In this document: piece after piece, positions 63,617-64,000 of the stretch
How positions within the stretch are numbered: the first letter of the stretch is position 1
How the letters are laid out: each line of letters starts with the position of its first letter
Origin: an uncultured Bacteroidota bacterium
GTDB lineage: Bacteria > Bacteroidota > Bacteroidia > Flavobacteriales > Schleiferiaceae
DNA: 64,000 nucleotides
Direction of reading: 5' to 3'
NCBI GenBank assembly: GCA_913057235.1
Contig: CAJXNI010000001.1
Span: 1 to 64,000, forward strand
Position numbers and translations under genes: made by a program
The notes under the pieces: model-generated
What the model was told of the DNA's origin: nothing
The model's database searches: none
The model's input: only the letters and a program-made list of their open reading frames with translations

Positions 63617-64000
63617 CCTCTTCGTAAAAAAGCTTGTAAAATTTACGCCCTTGTTCATCGGTCCCTTTTTCAATCATTTGCCGATTTCCATGAATGTATA
63701 CGTGAAAGTTCTTATCCAACTTTAGAACGCTTTTAAAGACGGTTTGCTTCTTCTTCACCGCTTCACCGGAAATGGTGAAATCCTCGTCTAATTTAAGGTC
63801 ATCATGATCTTGGGCGCGCACATACTCCCTAAATCGGTTGGCCACCCCAGCATCCTCAAAAACCTCCAGGCCATATTCATCGGCTTTGTAGCTTTCTTCT
63901 TCTGAAAGGTAATTTTTACTGCGCTCTAAAAAACTCATTACAGCGGTGCTTTCCAGCGTTTCATCGGTTTTTAAATCCTGATCTATAAAGCCTTTGGTAG
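63609..64000 (-). CDS. C-terminal part of a probable nucleoid-associated protein
   Basis: The minus-strand frame stays open to the right edge of the window, so this is the 3' portion only. About 130 residues are visible, reading from TKGFIDQDLKTDETLESTAV. The tail has FREYVRAQDHDDLKLDEDF, FKSVLKLDKNFHVYIHG and MIEKGTDEQGRKFYKLFYEE. That ending is what I recall for the Bacteroidota YejK/NdpA-like nucleoid-associated protein of about 340 residues. An ATG at 63938 is internal, not the start. The family call is moderate, from memory of the tail. Confidence 0.6.
   Translation of the reverse strand, partial: TKGFIDQDLKTDETLESTAVMSFLERSKNYLSEEESYKADEYGLEVFEDAGVANRFREYVRAQDHDDLKLDEDFTISGEAVKKKQTVFKSVLKLDKNFHVYIHGNRQMIEKGTDEQGRKFYKLFYEEEN

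Overview
The window looks like a chromosomal segment of a member of the Bacteroidota, most likely a marine-type Flavobacteriales. Three things support this. Promoter-like sites have the form TAnnTTTGC, with an upstream TTTG and mostly no Shine-Dalgarno. The gliding genes gldD and gldE lie behind mutY and ssb. There are also a type B T9SS (type IX secretion) cargo protein, SusC/RagA-style TonB-dependent receptors, thrombospondin-repeat OmpA proteins and a GH3-family protein. The placement below phylum/order is inference. I see no prophage, insertion sequence or CRISPR array, and most of the window is core genome.

Layout. 0-4 kb: a TonB-dependent receptor of the heme/hemoglobin type, then heme A synthase. 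4-7.6 kb (minus): mutY, ssb, gldE, gldD and a DUF2007 protein. 7.7-11.2 kb: HU protein, a TPR protein, a 29-residue basic protein missed by length cut-offs, RNase G and an OmpA lipoprotein. 11.3-12.4 kb: a decayed coding stretch and a methyltransferase. 12.5-18.7 kb: S9 and M16 peptidases, an O-methyltransferase and two tandem sulfotransferases. 18.7-24.2 kb (minus): a five-gene nucleotide-sugar operon. 24.3-26.8 kb: an outer-membrane protein, Kdo transferase, a frameshifted GIY-YIG gene and tRNA-Leu and tRNA-Gly. 26.8-40 kb: mutS, an rRNA/tRNA methyltransferase, an OmpA protein, folK, two deoxynucleoside kinases, sppA, a queuosine-precursor transporter, GH3 and DUF2797. 40-44 kb (minus): a K+-type membrane pyrophosphatase with an extra C-terminal domain, and pdhB. 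44-46 kb: the T9SS cargo protein. 46.3-53.5 kb: etfBA, a bifunctional nuclease, a nucleoside transporter and proC-proB-proA. 53.5-59 kb: thyA-folA, then tig-clpP-clpX. 59-64 kb: a barrel/coiled-coil/SPOR protein, a three-gene candidate metal-uptake cassette, and the 3' part of a probable nucleoid-associated protein.

Functional links. UDP-glucose dehydrogenase, UDP-glucuronate decarboxylase, an epimerase, a dTDP-glucose dehydratase and a PLP aminotransferase would supply surface-glycan precursors. The convergent sulfotransferases might sulfate such a glycan (inference). thyA, folA, folK and two nucleoside kinases cover folate and dNTP supply. The candidate for a less-described system is the 60.5-63.6 kb cassette. 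It holds a HYC/CC/PP-type protein, a secreted heavy-metal-associated domain and a TonB receptor, and all three carry an adjacent cysteine pair.
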